Under the pieces are notes generated by a model that saw nothing but the letters and a program-made list of their open reading frames with translations, made no database searches and was not told the DNA's origin. From Cercophora sp. LCS_1 (Eukaryota; Ascomycota; Sordariomycetes; Sordariales; Lasiosphaeriaceae), in contig JAPZLL010000016.1 in assembly GCA_036250225.1 (NCBI GenBank), positions 310,001 to 374,000 on the forward strand: a stretch of 64,000 bases of DNA, read 5' to 3'. Position 1 is the stretch's first letter. Every line of letters starts with the position of its first letter. The position numbers and the translations under genes were made by a program. Shown here piece after piece: positions 9,010 to 19,927 of this stretch.

Positions 9010-10122
9010 TCAAAAAATGACATCGTCGTCGTCCTCAGCCGCCAAGAGGTCGACGGGTCCGGCGGTAGCATCTGGCACTGCGGACGCCTCGTCCTCCCCG
9101 TCTTGTATCTCTTTCGCCTCTCGCTTTGCCTTCAGTTCGGCATCCAGCGCAGCGTTATCCCTTTGTTTCTTGTTCGCAACCTAGATGATGTCAAAACGCG
9201 CACCAGCATGCAATCCGGCCAACGAACCTTTTTGAGTCTGTAGAATTCCTCCCTGTCGAGCTCATCAAGTTCCGAATTGATGTCTACCAAGGTATTAGCA
9301 AGTCCAACTAGGGGCGTCAAAATTGTACGTACACTTGATGGTGTTTTCTGTGCGAGGAATGATGACATGCTCACTGTTATCGTTAGACGGATAGCTTTTT
9401 AATATTGTTCCCGGCTTACATGGCATTGACTACACGCGGTTAGCACTTGAGTATGGCATAATTGAACGATGAACTCACCTCTTCGGTTGACCACCTTGAT
9501 AACCTCGTCAAGTATGACGAAGGCCGTCTGTAGACTTGCTAGTTCGACCAGCGCTTCTACTGCGCGAGCGTATGTTTCCCGGCACCTCTGAACCTGTTGG
9601 CCACCCTTGCCAAGACCGGTCATGGCAAAGTCGTTGTTCCCCTCGGTAAGATAGCTCTCGAAGGCTGGAAGCAAAACACCGGAGACGTTCTCCTGTTTGG
9701 CACGAATGCGAAAACGCGCCGACCTCGCAGATTCCTGGATCTGGAACCCGATGTTGCCTCCAACAGCATAGGTGACTTCGGCCAGCGATAGGGAAGCAAT
9801 CTGCATTACACGGCCCATTTTCCGCTTTGCTTCATCGATTCGGCGAGTGATCTCTCGGAAGCGTCTGCGAGTGGTAAGCATTCCGTACCTGCGCGGCTCG
9901 AGCAACCGATAGGGTGGCAGATACGTACTTGGTGAGGGCCTCGCTCTTTCTCTTGAGCAAACTGTGACCTGTCTCGGCGCCCTTGAGTTTTGCCTTCATC
10001 AAACCCAGCGATTGCCGCGTGGGAAAGACAGCCTCGCGATCCTATCACTCATCAGTGTCTGTTGCGTTGCACTGCGGGGTTTGCGACAAGAGAGCTATGG
10101 AACGTACCGCTGCCCCCGACAT
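9010..10122 (-). CDS. vma8: V-type proton ATPase subunit D
   Basis: Seven exons (10122-10108, 10041-9929, 9864-9479, 9429-9420, 9373-9333, 9283-9228, 9180-9010) join to 263 residues, the usual size. The product reads as a continuous subunit D: an N-terminal FPTRQSLGLMKAKLKGA, then LLKRKSEALTKRFREITRRI, AQ-like VMQIASLSLAEVTYAVG, then NRRVNAIEHVIIPR, YINSELDELDREEFYRLKKV and an acidic tail. Subunit D is the central rotor shaft of the V1 sector that couples ATP hydrolysis to proton pumping at vacuole and Golgi membranes. Exon 4 is a 10-nt microexon. Intron 2 has a second in-frame acceptor 24 nt upstream. The last intron uses an atypical GTTCGT donor. It is divergent from SYF1. Confidence 0.93.
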
Positions 10123-10644
10123 GGTGATGGCTTCTCAATCTGACCGAGCGCAATGAAGGGTACAGAAAGCTAAATTGTCGATGGCCAGGCCGCTGTCGGT
10201 TCCTCGGGGAAGATGTGTTGGAAGGCGCCTGGAGATGTTGGCCAGCTGAGGAACGGGCCGCGGGATCGGTGGAGCTTGGAGCTTCCAGGTCTGGCTCCGA
10301 CGGAGTGCTGAGAAGCAGCCTGACGACAGCTGCTCACCCCGCACAGACCGTGCATGCAGTGACCAAAATTGGCCCGTCCCTCCATCCTTGCCATCGTCAG
10401 CGCCCAATCGCCAAACGTCGTGCCAAACTCAAGAAAAAAGCATCAGAATCCGAGCCTCCTCTGACTGCCACCCTGTCGCCTTGCGCGAGTCACCACGGTC
10501 GCAATCCCAGCAGTGATGTCGTGTCAACGCGCTCCTTGATATTCTCCTTCTTCGACCCCGCCGTCTCCGTTCCGCCTCACTCAATCTTCGCGAACGGCCG
10601 TCATTCCTTTACTTTTCTCGACAGACGGCGCTTTCGATCTTGCG
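10123..10644. promoter_or_regulatory. Divergent promoter between V-ATPase subunit D and SYF1
   Basis: 522 bp between start codons. One ORF crosses most of it on the plus strand, but it resembles no family and its reading frame is not that of either neighbour, so I treat it as chance. No TATA or other named element was identified. Confidence 0.5.
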
Positions 10645-13227
10645 ATGTCGTCGAACCCGCCGCGTCCCATCAGTCGCCAGCCAGATCTGGCTTTGGTGGT
10701 ATGTTTTACTACCACTAGCTCTGGACTATGCCACTGGATATTGTTCTAACTTATCTACGCAGACCGAGGAGGACTTCCCTTACGACCAAGACATTCAACG
10801 GAACCCCGGGAGCACGAAGCCATGGCTGGCATACATCGAATACAAACTCCAACATGGGACAGTTCGCGAACAAGCTTACGTGATGGAACGCGCATGTATC
10901 CAACTGCCGCGATCCTACAAACTCTGGAAGATGGTTTGTTCCACTGACCCCCAACACCTCGCCCATCATATCTAACCAGCTCCTAGTATTTGAGATTCAG
11001 AACCAAGCACCTCGAGAAGCTCAATGCGGCCGTTTTTGCCTCGGAGTACCGCAAAGTTAACGCCCTGTTTGAACGAGCTCTGATCTTGCTGAACAAGATG
11101 CCACGAATCTGGGAGATGTATCTCAAATTCTTGATGCAGCAGCCTCTCGTCACCCTCACACGACACGCCTTTGACCGAGCTCTCCGGGCATTGCCGATCA
11201 CACAGCACAACCGAATCTGGGCTCTATACCGACCGTTTGCGAACTCGGCCGAGGGTGAAACCGCAGTCAAGATTTGGCGTCGATACATGCAGGTCCACCC
11301 CGAAGATGCTGAGGATTTCATCGAGCTATTGACTCAAGCCGGATTGTACACCGAAGCTGCGCGCAAATATATCGACATATTAAACAATCCGCGTTTCACG
11401 AGCAAAAACGGCAAGGGGCATTACGAGCTCTGGAGCGAAATGGTTGATTTGTTGGTTGAGCATGCCGCCCGGATCGAGACTGGTCACGAGACAGGAATCG
11501 ACGTGGAGCGCATCATTCGCAGTGGAATCGAAAGATTCTCGGATCAAAGGGGCAAGCTGTGGGTTGGTTTAGCCACCTACTGGATCCGACGGGGTAGCTT
11601 TGAGCGTGCAAGGGACATTTTCGAGGAAGGCATTTTGACAGTCATGACTGTCCGAGACTTCACGCTTGTCTTCGATTCCTACGCCGAGTTTGAGGAATCG
11701 ATCATCGGTGCTTTGATGGAAGTCGCTTCAACGAGAGCGGAAAAGGGGGTTGTGGACGAGGCAGCCGACTTCGACTTAGACATACGAATGATGCGATTCG
11801 AGCACCTGATGGACCGCCGCCCTTTTCTTCTAAACGATGTCCTTCTTCGACAAAACCCTAATAATGTCACCGAGTGGGAGAAGCGCGTCGCGCTATGGGG
11901 AGACAACAAGGAGAACGTTGTCCAGACATATACCGACGCCATTGCTGCGATTCAGCCGAAGAAGGCAGTAGGGGCGTTCCATCAGCTGTGGGCCAACTAC
12001 GCCAAATTCTACGAGAACGGGGGAGACTTACGGGCTGCCCGTGTGATCATGGAGAAAGCAGTCAAGGTGCCATTCAAGTCGGTAGCAGAACTCGCCGACA
12101 TGTGGATTGAATGGGCGGAGATGGAACTGCGGAACGAGAACTTCGACGAAGCGGTGAAGATCATGGCTAAGGCCGTACAGGCTCCCAAGAGGTCAACAGT
12201 CGACTACTTTGACGAAACTCTTTCCCCGCAACAAAGAGTCCATAAGAGCTGGAAGCTGTGGAGTTTCTACGTCGACTTGGTGGAGAGCGTGAGCTCGCTC
12301 GACGAAACCAAAAAGGTTTACGAAAGGATATTCGAGCTCCGCATCGCCACCCCCCAGACCGTGGTAAACTACGCCAACCTCCTTGAAGAACACAACTATT
12401 ACGAGGAGTCATTCAAGATTTACGAACGAGGACTCGATCTCTTCAGCTATCCTGTCGCATTCGAGCTTTGGAACCTTTACCTCACCAAGGCCGTCGACCG
12501 AAAGATTAGCATCGAAAGACTCCGTGACCTGTTTGAGCAGGCGGTCGAAGATTGCCCTCCCAAATTCGCCAAGGTCATATATCTCATGTATGGGAATCTC
12601 GAGGAGGAGCGTGGTCTTGCCCGCCATGCCATGCGCATCTACGAGCGGGCAACTCGAGCAGTGTCAGACGAGGACCGAGCCGACATGTTCAACTTCTACA
12701 TCACGAAGTCGGCTTCCAACTTTGGCTTGCCCTCAACAAGACCCATTTATGAGCGCGCCATTACAGCCCTCCCCGATGCCGAGGCTCGTGACATGTGCCT
12801 GAAGTTTGCCGACATGGAGAAACGGCTGGGCGAAATTGATCGTGCTAGAGCAATCTATGGCCATGCATCCCAGTTTTGCGATCCCAGAACGAACCCAGCA
12901 TTCTGGACCAAATGGGAGCAGTTTGAGGTGCAACACGGCAATGAGGACACTTTCAAGGAAATGCTGCGCATCAAGCGCAGCGTGCAGGCCCAGTACAACA
13001 CGGATGTCAACTTTATCGCATCGCAGGCTTTAGCCAGGGCTCAGAAGCAAGCTGAGAACGGCGGCGAAGAAGTTGATCCTGAGGTCGCAGACGCCATGGA
13101 GCAACTGGAACGGCAAGCGAGGGCACCAGTTGGGTTTGTTGCGGCCAGTGAAGGGCCCAAGGTCAGCATCCCAACCGTGGAGGTGTCAAACCCTGATGCG
13201 ATTGATCTCGACGATATGGATGAATGA
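10645..13227 (+). CDS. syf1: Pre-mRNA-splicing factor Syf1 (HAT-repeat protein)
   Basis: Three exons (10645-10698, 10763-10933, 10987-13227) encode 821 residues. Intron 1 has a clear TTCTAAC branch site 17 nt before its acceptor. The protein is built almost entirely of HAT (half-a-TPR) repeats, recognisable by recurring W-x-x-Y/F...R-A-x-x-I/V-Y/F-E-R patterns, for example RNPGSTKPWLAYIEYK near the N-terminus and FERARDIFEEGI in the middle. It ends in an acidic DAIDLDDMDE-like tail. Syf1 is a scaffold of the Prp19-associated (NTC) complex that bridges the catalytic spliceosome through its HAT arch, with Clf1 as partner. Length and start (MSSNPPRP...) match fungal homologues. Confidence 0.93.
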
Positions 13228-13507
13228 CCGCAATGCCCTTCTCTTCTTTCTTGTCGTCTCGTGTACATAGTCACCAATTTACGGAACAATCTTTTTCAAG
13301 GGGTAACGGGGGTGGAATGGTGGTGAATCAATCGGAGGTGGCAAGCATTTTATTCTATCCCCTTTGTTGGCAGGAATACGAAATGGGATTGGGATTGACG
13401 GATGGGACATGCTACAAAGCGCACAGGCAAGACAGTTTCTCCTAAGTTCGATTATGATAGGAAGCTGCTAAATAACAAACTTTAAGGGGCTTTCCGTCGA
13501 ATCAGCA

Positions 13508-14063
13508 TCACTCTTCCTCCCGCCCATGTTGTGGTGTCTCCCCACCAATCTCCGTCTCTGGTGCCTGCTCCTCGGTTTCCTCCTCCACCTTCTCAATTAC
13601 AGCCTGCTCTGACCGCTGCCACCCTGTCGTCAGGTAACCCACCTAGGAGTTGGTGCTGTTGGGATTGGCCTTGGCGTTGTTGCCGCCGGTCACATCCTTC
13701 CACAGCTCCTTGTGCTTCTCGTGAAACTTCTGGTTATAATTGCTGTCAACATGACCATCGCGTGAGCTGGGAACAGCATAGATGGAGCCCTTTCGCTTTT
13801 GGAAGCGGCTTGGTGGGACCTTGGAGGCATCTGGTGGAGCATCTTGGTCAGTGCCTGCTATGAGAGGATGACAGGAAAAATATACCCCATTCAGCACTGC
13901 TGCGGCGTCTATCGATGGGAGAAGAAGGTTGAATGGGGCTAGAGTCGGACTCGACCGGAGCGGGTGAGGAGGATGTTGGACGTTCAATATCTGCCGGAGC
14001 GCCAGTCAGTTCGCTGTCTGTATTAAAGCATGCTGAACGACGCTAGGATGTCTCACCAGCCAT
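13508..14063 (-). CDS. Small conserved fungal protein of unknown function, with two possible C-termini
   Basis: Exons 14063-14057, 13990-13886 and 13830-13643 give 99 residues ending at a TAG. The conserved core is SAEWDASKVPPSRFQKRKGS, then IYAVPSSRDGHVDSNY and FHEKHKELW; I recall this core from other fungi but no function. Intron 2 uses CACTGAC as a likely branch site and removes 55 nt. After the TAG the same frame stays open to a TGA at 13510-13508 and encodes an acidic tail (IEKVEEETEEQAPETE). A possible 78-nt intron (13693-13616, donor GTGACC, branch CCTGAC, acceptor CAG) would remove the TAG in frame and give 118 residues. Either end is possible; the splice choice is inference. Confidence 0.6.
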
Positions 14064-15134
14064 GTCGGAGATGGATACTCGTGTTGTCCAATCTGGAATC
14101 AGGGGAGAGCTTGTCAATCTTGGTTCGGCGCCTCTTGTCGAGTTCTAGGTGTGTGAGAGCTTGGATGGGTTGGAAGAAACGGACGAAGATGGCAGAGTTC
14201 GCGGGCATCGAGATGGAATAAATGCACGCTCGAGGGTACCTTCCAAATCACCAGAAAGAGGCAACCACCCCCTCACTAGGTCATCCCCAATCCCACCTTC
14301 ATCATCAGTTCCCACTGTCGACCAGGTAGCTCCTGCTGTGGCCGCCACGATATCAGCTAGCCCCTTCCTAGCACTCCACGGCATCAATGGCGCGCGCGAG
14401 GCAGGCCATCATCTCATTTACAGTGGCCCATCGCTCCCTTCACAGATGACACTGGTTTGACCAGTAGGATCCTGCAAAAAGCGGTAGGCGTTACCATTTG
14501 CCCCATTCAACGGTTGTTGATAAGAGGATCGTCACTTATCAAAGTTCGGCCCTTGACGTCATGGGGGAGGTGCTGCTGCAACCCATCGACTCAAACCGCT
14601 GAGAGAAAGGGAGCCACAGCACTTTTGAACGACAGAGCTTTCGTGTATGTGGTACCCGAGCCAACCAACATCCCAACCGACCCCCCTTTTCCAGATCAAA
14701 GCTTGACCGTGCGACACACCACCACTTCTTCTTTCGATATCTGAAAGCGTCATTTTTCCCCTCCCGAGAGTTTGTCAGTGCTGTTCGATTCATGTTGAGG
14801 GAGATCTGCAGGGATCTCGCCATCATCGCAAAAGATTGGGGACTGGTCAGAAAGTAGTCTTCTCTGCTTCGCTACTCGAGATGGGGGAATGCGGTTGAGC
14901 CATCAACGGAAGGAAAATCTATTGAATGAATGAAAAAAGTGGGTATCTAGACATGCGAAAACCAATTCTACCAGGCAGCCAAACCAGCCAGCTGCGATGA
15001 AAACGAAACAGGAGCAACGCGGAAAACACCCCGGTACGATACACACATTGGCGTCTCTCGATTGGAGGGACGGCATCTTCCCCAACACTTTGGCGGCCAG
15101 AGACTTAGGTGCCAGCTGCTCTTGCGAGCTATCA
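14064..15134. other. Intergenic: promoter of the small fungal gene and 3' region of the Egh16-like gene
   Basis: About 1.07 kb. A 104-codon open stretch on the plus strand (14149-14460) starts with GTG rather than ATG and resembles nothing I know. No RNA gene or repeat was recognised. Confidence 0.4.
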
Positions 15135-15932
15135 CTATTCCTCCTCTTCCTCCTCGTCATCGAATGAAGACTGCCTCTTCATCATGCGGGTCACCAGCAT
15201 CTCGGTCTCTCTGATCCTGAGAGCCAGCGCCCGGCGAGCCTGCTCGGGGGTGGCGGCGCCAGCCATCTGAACGGGCACAACACCGCCAAACGGGCCAGCA
15301 CGCGCATCATTCTGGCATCTCACAAGACAAACATTGTCTTGGCCAGCGACCGTACCGGTGCAATTCTGGGACGCCGGGATAGCTGCGACCAACGGAAAAT
15401 CGCTCGCCTCGCCTTGCTGTAACACGCATCAGCAACCATTCCATTTGTTGGCCAGATATATACGAGTTGTTTCACTCACCCTATTACGGGAATTTCGGCC
15501 AGGCGGAGTCGTGGTGACCTGGATGTTGGTCCACTGCTGCCCAGTAGCATCGGCGTTGATCATGCAGGTATACGGACCGCCGCCATCGGCGTTCACCTGG
15601 TGCAAAGTCATCTGGACTTCACCACCCTGGCTGACCTGGGGAAGCTGGCCGCCAGTCTCGGCCATGATTGCTCTTGTTCCAGCTTCGAGTTGGTTGTCGC
15701 CGCCACCAAGGGTCTCGCCAAACGTGTCGGCTGCCTGACCGCGGAAGCGGGTGCTGTCCTGCTGGAAGGGGCGACGGCGAGTACCGTCGCGAGGGGTCGA
15801 GGTGTCAATGCCGAGGGCCATTCCGGTACCACCAGCATCGCCGGTTGCCGAGATGATGGCACCATGGGAGGCAACGAGGCTGGCGGTAGCCAGGAGAGTG
15901 AGAGCGAAGAAAGACTTGAAGGTGGTCGACAT
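15135..15932 (-). CDS. Egh16/GAS1 (MAS1/CAS1)-like secreted protein
   Basis: Two exons (15932-15480 and 15416-15135) encode 244 residues. A signal peptide is evident (MSTTFKSFFALTLLATASLVASHG, probable cut after the Ala/Ser/His region). The mature protein shows the family pattern GAIISATGDAGGTGMALGID with TRFRGQAADTFGETLGGG, and has conserved cysteines in YTCMINADATG, SQNCTG and NVCLVRCQN. This is the gEgh16/Egh16H family (appressorium-associated MAS1, GAS1, GAS2, CAS1 in plant pathogens), which is also present in insect pathogens and saprotrophs. Biochemical activity is unknown and the family alone does not prove pathogenicity. The extreme C-terminus, SSFDDEEEEEE, is unusual for a secreted protein. 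A TATA box lies 196 bp upstream. Confidence 0.85.
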
Positions 15933-17451
15933 GTTGGCGGTTGTTCAAGTGAGGTGCGTTGTGTTGTTTCAAGGAATGTTTAAGACCTGTCCTGCAGGAG
16001 AAAGACGGGAATCGAAAACGAAAAGGAAAGGTAGCACTCCTGGTGAGAAATCTGAGGATAGGATTGGAGGTGGGAGTGAGGATGAGGATGAGGACGAGAA
16101 ACAACCAGAGCCAGGCGCGTCTGGATACTTATATACCATTTCCTTGGGACTGGGTACACATTCTCTCCTCACCATCCTCCAGACCTCCGCGCAGGGCTCA
16201 TGTTCCACCATCAAGGGGTCGTCACAACATCGCGGGGATCGCAAGGACCTCTGTAGCCTCGGCGAAGCTCACGGTGTTTTCGACCAAGTGGCCTACGGCA
16301 CTCGGCATGCTTCTTGTCAAACCCCTGGCGTTTCTACACGCGGGGGACAACAGCTAATTTGCAAAACACCCTCACTATTCACCGCGATTGGCCCGTCATG
16401 AGGAGTTGACCCAGGCAGCTTGATCCAGATCTGACCCTGCTTCTTCATGCCGTCGACCCCGGGCAATCTTCAACGCAGGCAGATCACGGAGATCCGGGGT
16501 GGCAATGGGGGCCTGCGCATACTGCAAGACCCGGTACAAGTCGATCACAGGGGGTGTTCGCTCGCTCGTCTATCACCCATGCCCTCTCGTTTGTTGGAAT
16601 GATCGGATACGTCGAGCTTGAGTAACACGTGAATAGATCCTGGGCGACATCCAAGTCTCTTTGATCCCATAATGGTCGTATCAATTTGCCCAACTAGCTC
16701 AACACCAAGCTTCGGAGACTTGGATATCCGGGGCCAAGTAGTGCGGTGTTTCCCCGATTCACGGTCACTCCAACGATCTAAGCTTAAACACGAGGTTATC
16801 TGCGTTGCCAAAGCTTAGTTGGGTGCTCAGCCTCAATCCGCTTGTTTCGGGGAGCGCCCAGACAGGGGTGGCCGAAAACGGGTTTGGATCCTGGTGAGGC
16901 TCTGTGTTGCTCTCCCCATCTACACGGCACATGGTCCGGCATTTCGCTCAACAACGTAAACTTTGCGTCTCGAGTCAAGTGACTCTCCCCATAGTCTTGG
17001 CTCACCTGAGACGCAAAAAACCATGACGTTGGTTATTTTTTTCTTCTCTTTCAGCTTTGACACTAACATTCGAAACAGGTGTGGATGCAAGTTGGAGTTT
17101 GTCAACATCGGATTATCACGAAATACCTCACTTCGTCCACCTAGCTTTGGAGTCCATGTCTGTGCGAATCCTAAAGCCCAAGCCCTATCAAATGGAAGCG
17201 CGCGAATGAGAACCGCGAGGGGGATTTGGTTGGAGAACTGTTGTTCTGAAACACATGACCGCCCCCCCACACCCGCCTTGTTGCAGATCATACACCAGCC
17301 TTCTTGGGCGCACGAGCTGAATCCTTGAGGAACCAATCGCATCAAAATGTGTTTTCCTACATAGATATCTCTTGGCAAAGAAATTAGAGCTTCCGCAAAA
17401 GTTCCTCCTGTCTAAGCTTCGACGACGCAACATGGCGCACTCAGGATCGCC
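15933..17451. other. Intergenic upstream of the Egh16-like gene
   Basis: About 1.5 kb of promoter-type sequence for the Egh16-like gene. Apart from the TATA box and purine repeat listed separately, I see no gene, RNA or repeat I can support. Confidence 0.4.
16128..16135 (-). promoter_or_regulatory. TATA box of the Egh16-like gene
   Basis: On the minus strand the sequence reads TATATAAG, 196 bp before the ATG at 15932. A clear TATA box fits a strongly regulated secreted-protein gene. A GAGGAT/GAGGAC purine repeat (about 16076-16098) lies between it and the ATG. Confidence 0.55.
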
Positions 17452-17759
17452 ATGGCAAGACCACAAGTTGGCCAGGCTGAGGCGGCCAGTGTCGAGGAGT
17501 ACGATTGGGTCCGCGGCAAGTTTGGCAGCATAAATTCCTGGGTAATAAGACGGTGGGAAAACACGCCCAAATCTACCCTTGACATAAAGAGGTGAAAACT
17601 GCGACTAGGATGAAGCAAGAAAGGGTGACGACCTCCACGCATAGCGAGCCGCAGTTGCTGAGTGTATTGCCAAGCTCTAATCTATCATATACAGGATACA
17701 CACTCAAGTCCTCAGCTTCGAATAGAACATTGTCATGGTCTCCGAACTATGTCAGGTAG
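17452..17759 (+). CDS. Candidate very small protein gene (unrecognised)
   Basis: A short exon from the ATG at 17452 reads MARPQVGQAEAASVEEYDWV then RGKFGSINSW (30 codons to 17541). Its codon choice (GAG, GTC, CGC, GGC, AAG) resembles the neighbouring real genes. A donor GTAATA follows at once, and an acceptor CTAG ends at 17608. Continuing there gives DEARKGDDLHA and a stop at 17644 (41 residues). A second splice (17625-17694, branch-like TCTAAT, acceptor ACAG) would instead continue to a stop at 17759, overlapping the 3' end of the HEI10-like gene tail to tail by 13 bp. I do not recognise the product. It could be a short real protein or a chance ORF; confidence is low. Confidence 0.3.
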
Positions 17760-19055
17760 TGTCTCGTAAAGCCTCGAATTAGCTCGTTGAGCTGTTTCGC
17801 TTGCGTGTGATGGTTTTCGCGAGAAACCTGCAAACTGTCAAACAACGAGTAATCTGCTTGGGAAGATGTCTCACCGCCGGCTACCCCAATTCCACCGAAC
17901 CCCCGCTGGTCACCAGGAATGCGTGTGGTTCTTCGAATGTCTGCTCCAGGCTCAGTGGGAAATCTGCCAGCGTTGCCCACCGGGCGAGTTTGATGGGCAG
18001 ATGGCACGAATCGGTTTTGCGTTGGACCGCCACCGACCCCAACGGAATGCTGACCGAGCGGAGCATCTGTCCGACCTACCGAGCAAATTTCGTCAGGCAT
18101 TTGCCATTGCAGATGTTTAGAGAAAGGACTAACTGTGAGAACCTAAAGGCTTGTTCCAACCCGAGAGAGGCGCTGGTCCGGTTGGGGGGTTGGTACAGTT
18201 GGGGCTGTTGGGGAAGTACTTGGGGGCAGCCTTCCTGTTGCCCACAGACTCGGGTATCCCGCCTCCTAGGGGCCGATGCGAATATGCACCCGAGTGTCTT
18301 GGAGGATCTGGAATACTTGGAGAACCGGGCGCAGGTGCGGCTTTTGAGCTTCTCAAGCCGGCCGCAGACCCGGGAGATTGGTTCAGCAGGACCCGTTGCT
18401 TGAGCATGCCGTAAAGATCTTGGGACCGGGCCAACTCCTTCGTCTTTTCGCTCAAACTCGTCCGTAAATCTTCACACTTTTGAAGTAGCGCTTGCTCCCG
18501 GAGTTCCATATCTATGACATGTTAGCTGGGTCCTACAAAACCAAGGCCCTCGCGGGGAAACCTTTGATCTTTCCGTTGAGCTTGGTCATCCGCGAGTGCC
18601 CTTCATGCCAAACGTTCTTGACCTCACCCTCAAGATATGAGCAATGCTCCTGCAGGTCTCTGTTTGCCTTGATCTGGAGCAACCTACATGTACATTGTCA
18701 GCGCTGGGCCTTGTGAGAATGGCCTACACCTCACACACATTTGGCTTGACATTTGATACGCCCAGAAGTTCAGTGCCCTTCCTGCGCATTCCATAACAGC
18801 CATAGGATTCAGACCGCTGAGGGCTACCGACTTCCATTCTTCGGATGGCAGAAGATTCTGTTTGCATATTTCGTGTCCACTCAGGGGCTGTCGACAAACA
18901 GGACATGCGTAGGGGCCCGGCCCAGTGAATCCGTGATGGCTTGCACACTGAACGCAGAGAGCATGGCTGCAAGCTGTTACGACTGCTTGGTCGGAGAGTG
19001 GCGTGCCACATTTTCTGATGTTGCAATTGAGATTTAATTCCATGGGCATCTCCAT
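17747..19055 (-). CDS. hei10: HEI10-like meiotic RING protein (crossover E3 ligase)
   Basis: Four exons (19055-18730, 18683-18562, 18511-18143, 18066-17747) encode 378 residues; a start at the Met at 19043 (MELNLNCN) is equally possible. An N-terminal RING (Cys11, Cys16, Cys29, His31, Cys34, Cys37, Cys51, Cys54) is followed by NPMAVMECAGRALNFWAYQMS. A coiled coil (about 110-185: LLQIKANRDLQEHCSYLEGE ... LREQALLQKCEDLRTSLSEK) precedes a Pro/Gly/Ser-rich, disordered tail. This architecture, including the NP...ECA.RAL.FW.YQ segment after the RING, is that of HEI10/CCNB1IP1, which marks recombination sites along the synaptonemal complex and designates crossovers. It starts divergently from ULA1, 872 bp apart. 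Confidence 0.85.
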
Positions 19056-19927
19056 TTTGATGATGTGAACTGTGCTGGCGTCGTACAATCTCGTCCTCTG
19101 GCAGTTGGATCAAAAAGAAAAGGAAGGCACTCATATGAGAATTCAAGACCACACATGCACGTCATGAGCTATTCCTGGAGCCTACTCTGGCACAACTGGC
19201 AGTTACAACCACGAGATGTTCTGCTCAACCTCGCAAGGAAGGAAAGTGCACTCGGGCGTAATCCAGCTGAGTTTGGCCACCACCAGAGACCATGGCAACA
19301 TCTGGAGAAGAGTCTGTTGCCATACAGGCGGAAAGATCCATGTTTCTTTTTACTTGTATTCAGTCCCCAAAGTAAGTGTCTTATTTGTGACCGGGAAGCT
19401 CAAAAAAGGGGTGGGTTGTTCTAGTAACGTAACGAGGTGGCAAGCAAGTGGGTGATATAAATATCCACACACTAAACACGGCTGAGGCCGCTCCAAATGC
19501 CCTCAACCGGCTGGCTAACATCTCAAGAGGCACACAAATAATTTATCCAGCGCAGAGAGACCTATTCAAAAAAGTGTAAAATGCTATTTAATGCCCTATG
19601 ATAATGCCTCAGCCTCGTTTATCGAGATAAAGATGCCTCTGAGTTTGTTGATGTGCACTATCCTGTCAGCAAGTTGGCAAGATATGTGCCCCTAACCCTA
19701 GCTTGATTCCTTATCTCTTATCGCGAACCACCCCGCGTTTGGCCAAGGGAAGTGTCGAGACAGCTGAAGCTAATGATAGGCAACCATCAAGGTTTCTTTA
19801 GAAGGGCTGCTGAGGTTCCTTGACAAAAGGGATTGCTCTGATTCACAAACAGCCCCTTCGCCTACCTGACCCCATCTATACCTCACCAAACCACCAAAAA
19901 AAAAAGGAAAGCGCTCGACTTCCCGAC
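19056..19927. promoter_or_regulatory. Divergent promoter between HEI10-like and ULA1
   Basis: 872 bp between the two start codons. It contains CCCTAACCCTA at 19690-19700 (telobox-like), 228 bp before the ULA1 ATG. The 60 bases before the ULA1 ATG hold a CACCAAACCACC motif and an A10 tract. No convincing ORF was seen. Confidence 0.5.

Noticed and set aside
13855..13885. 31-nt intron in the small fungal gene
   Set aside because: Too short for a fungal spliceosomal intron; the 55-nt version with a CACTGAC branch site restores the conserved WDASKVPPSRFQ reading.
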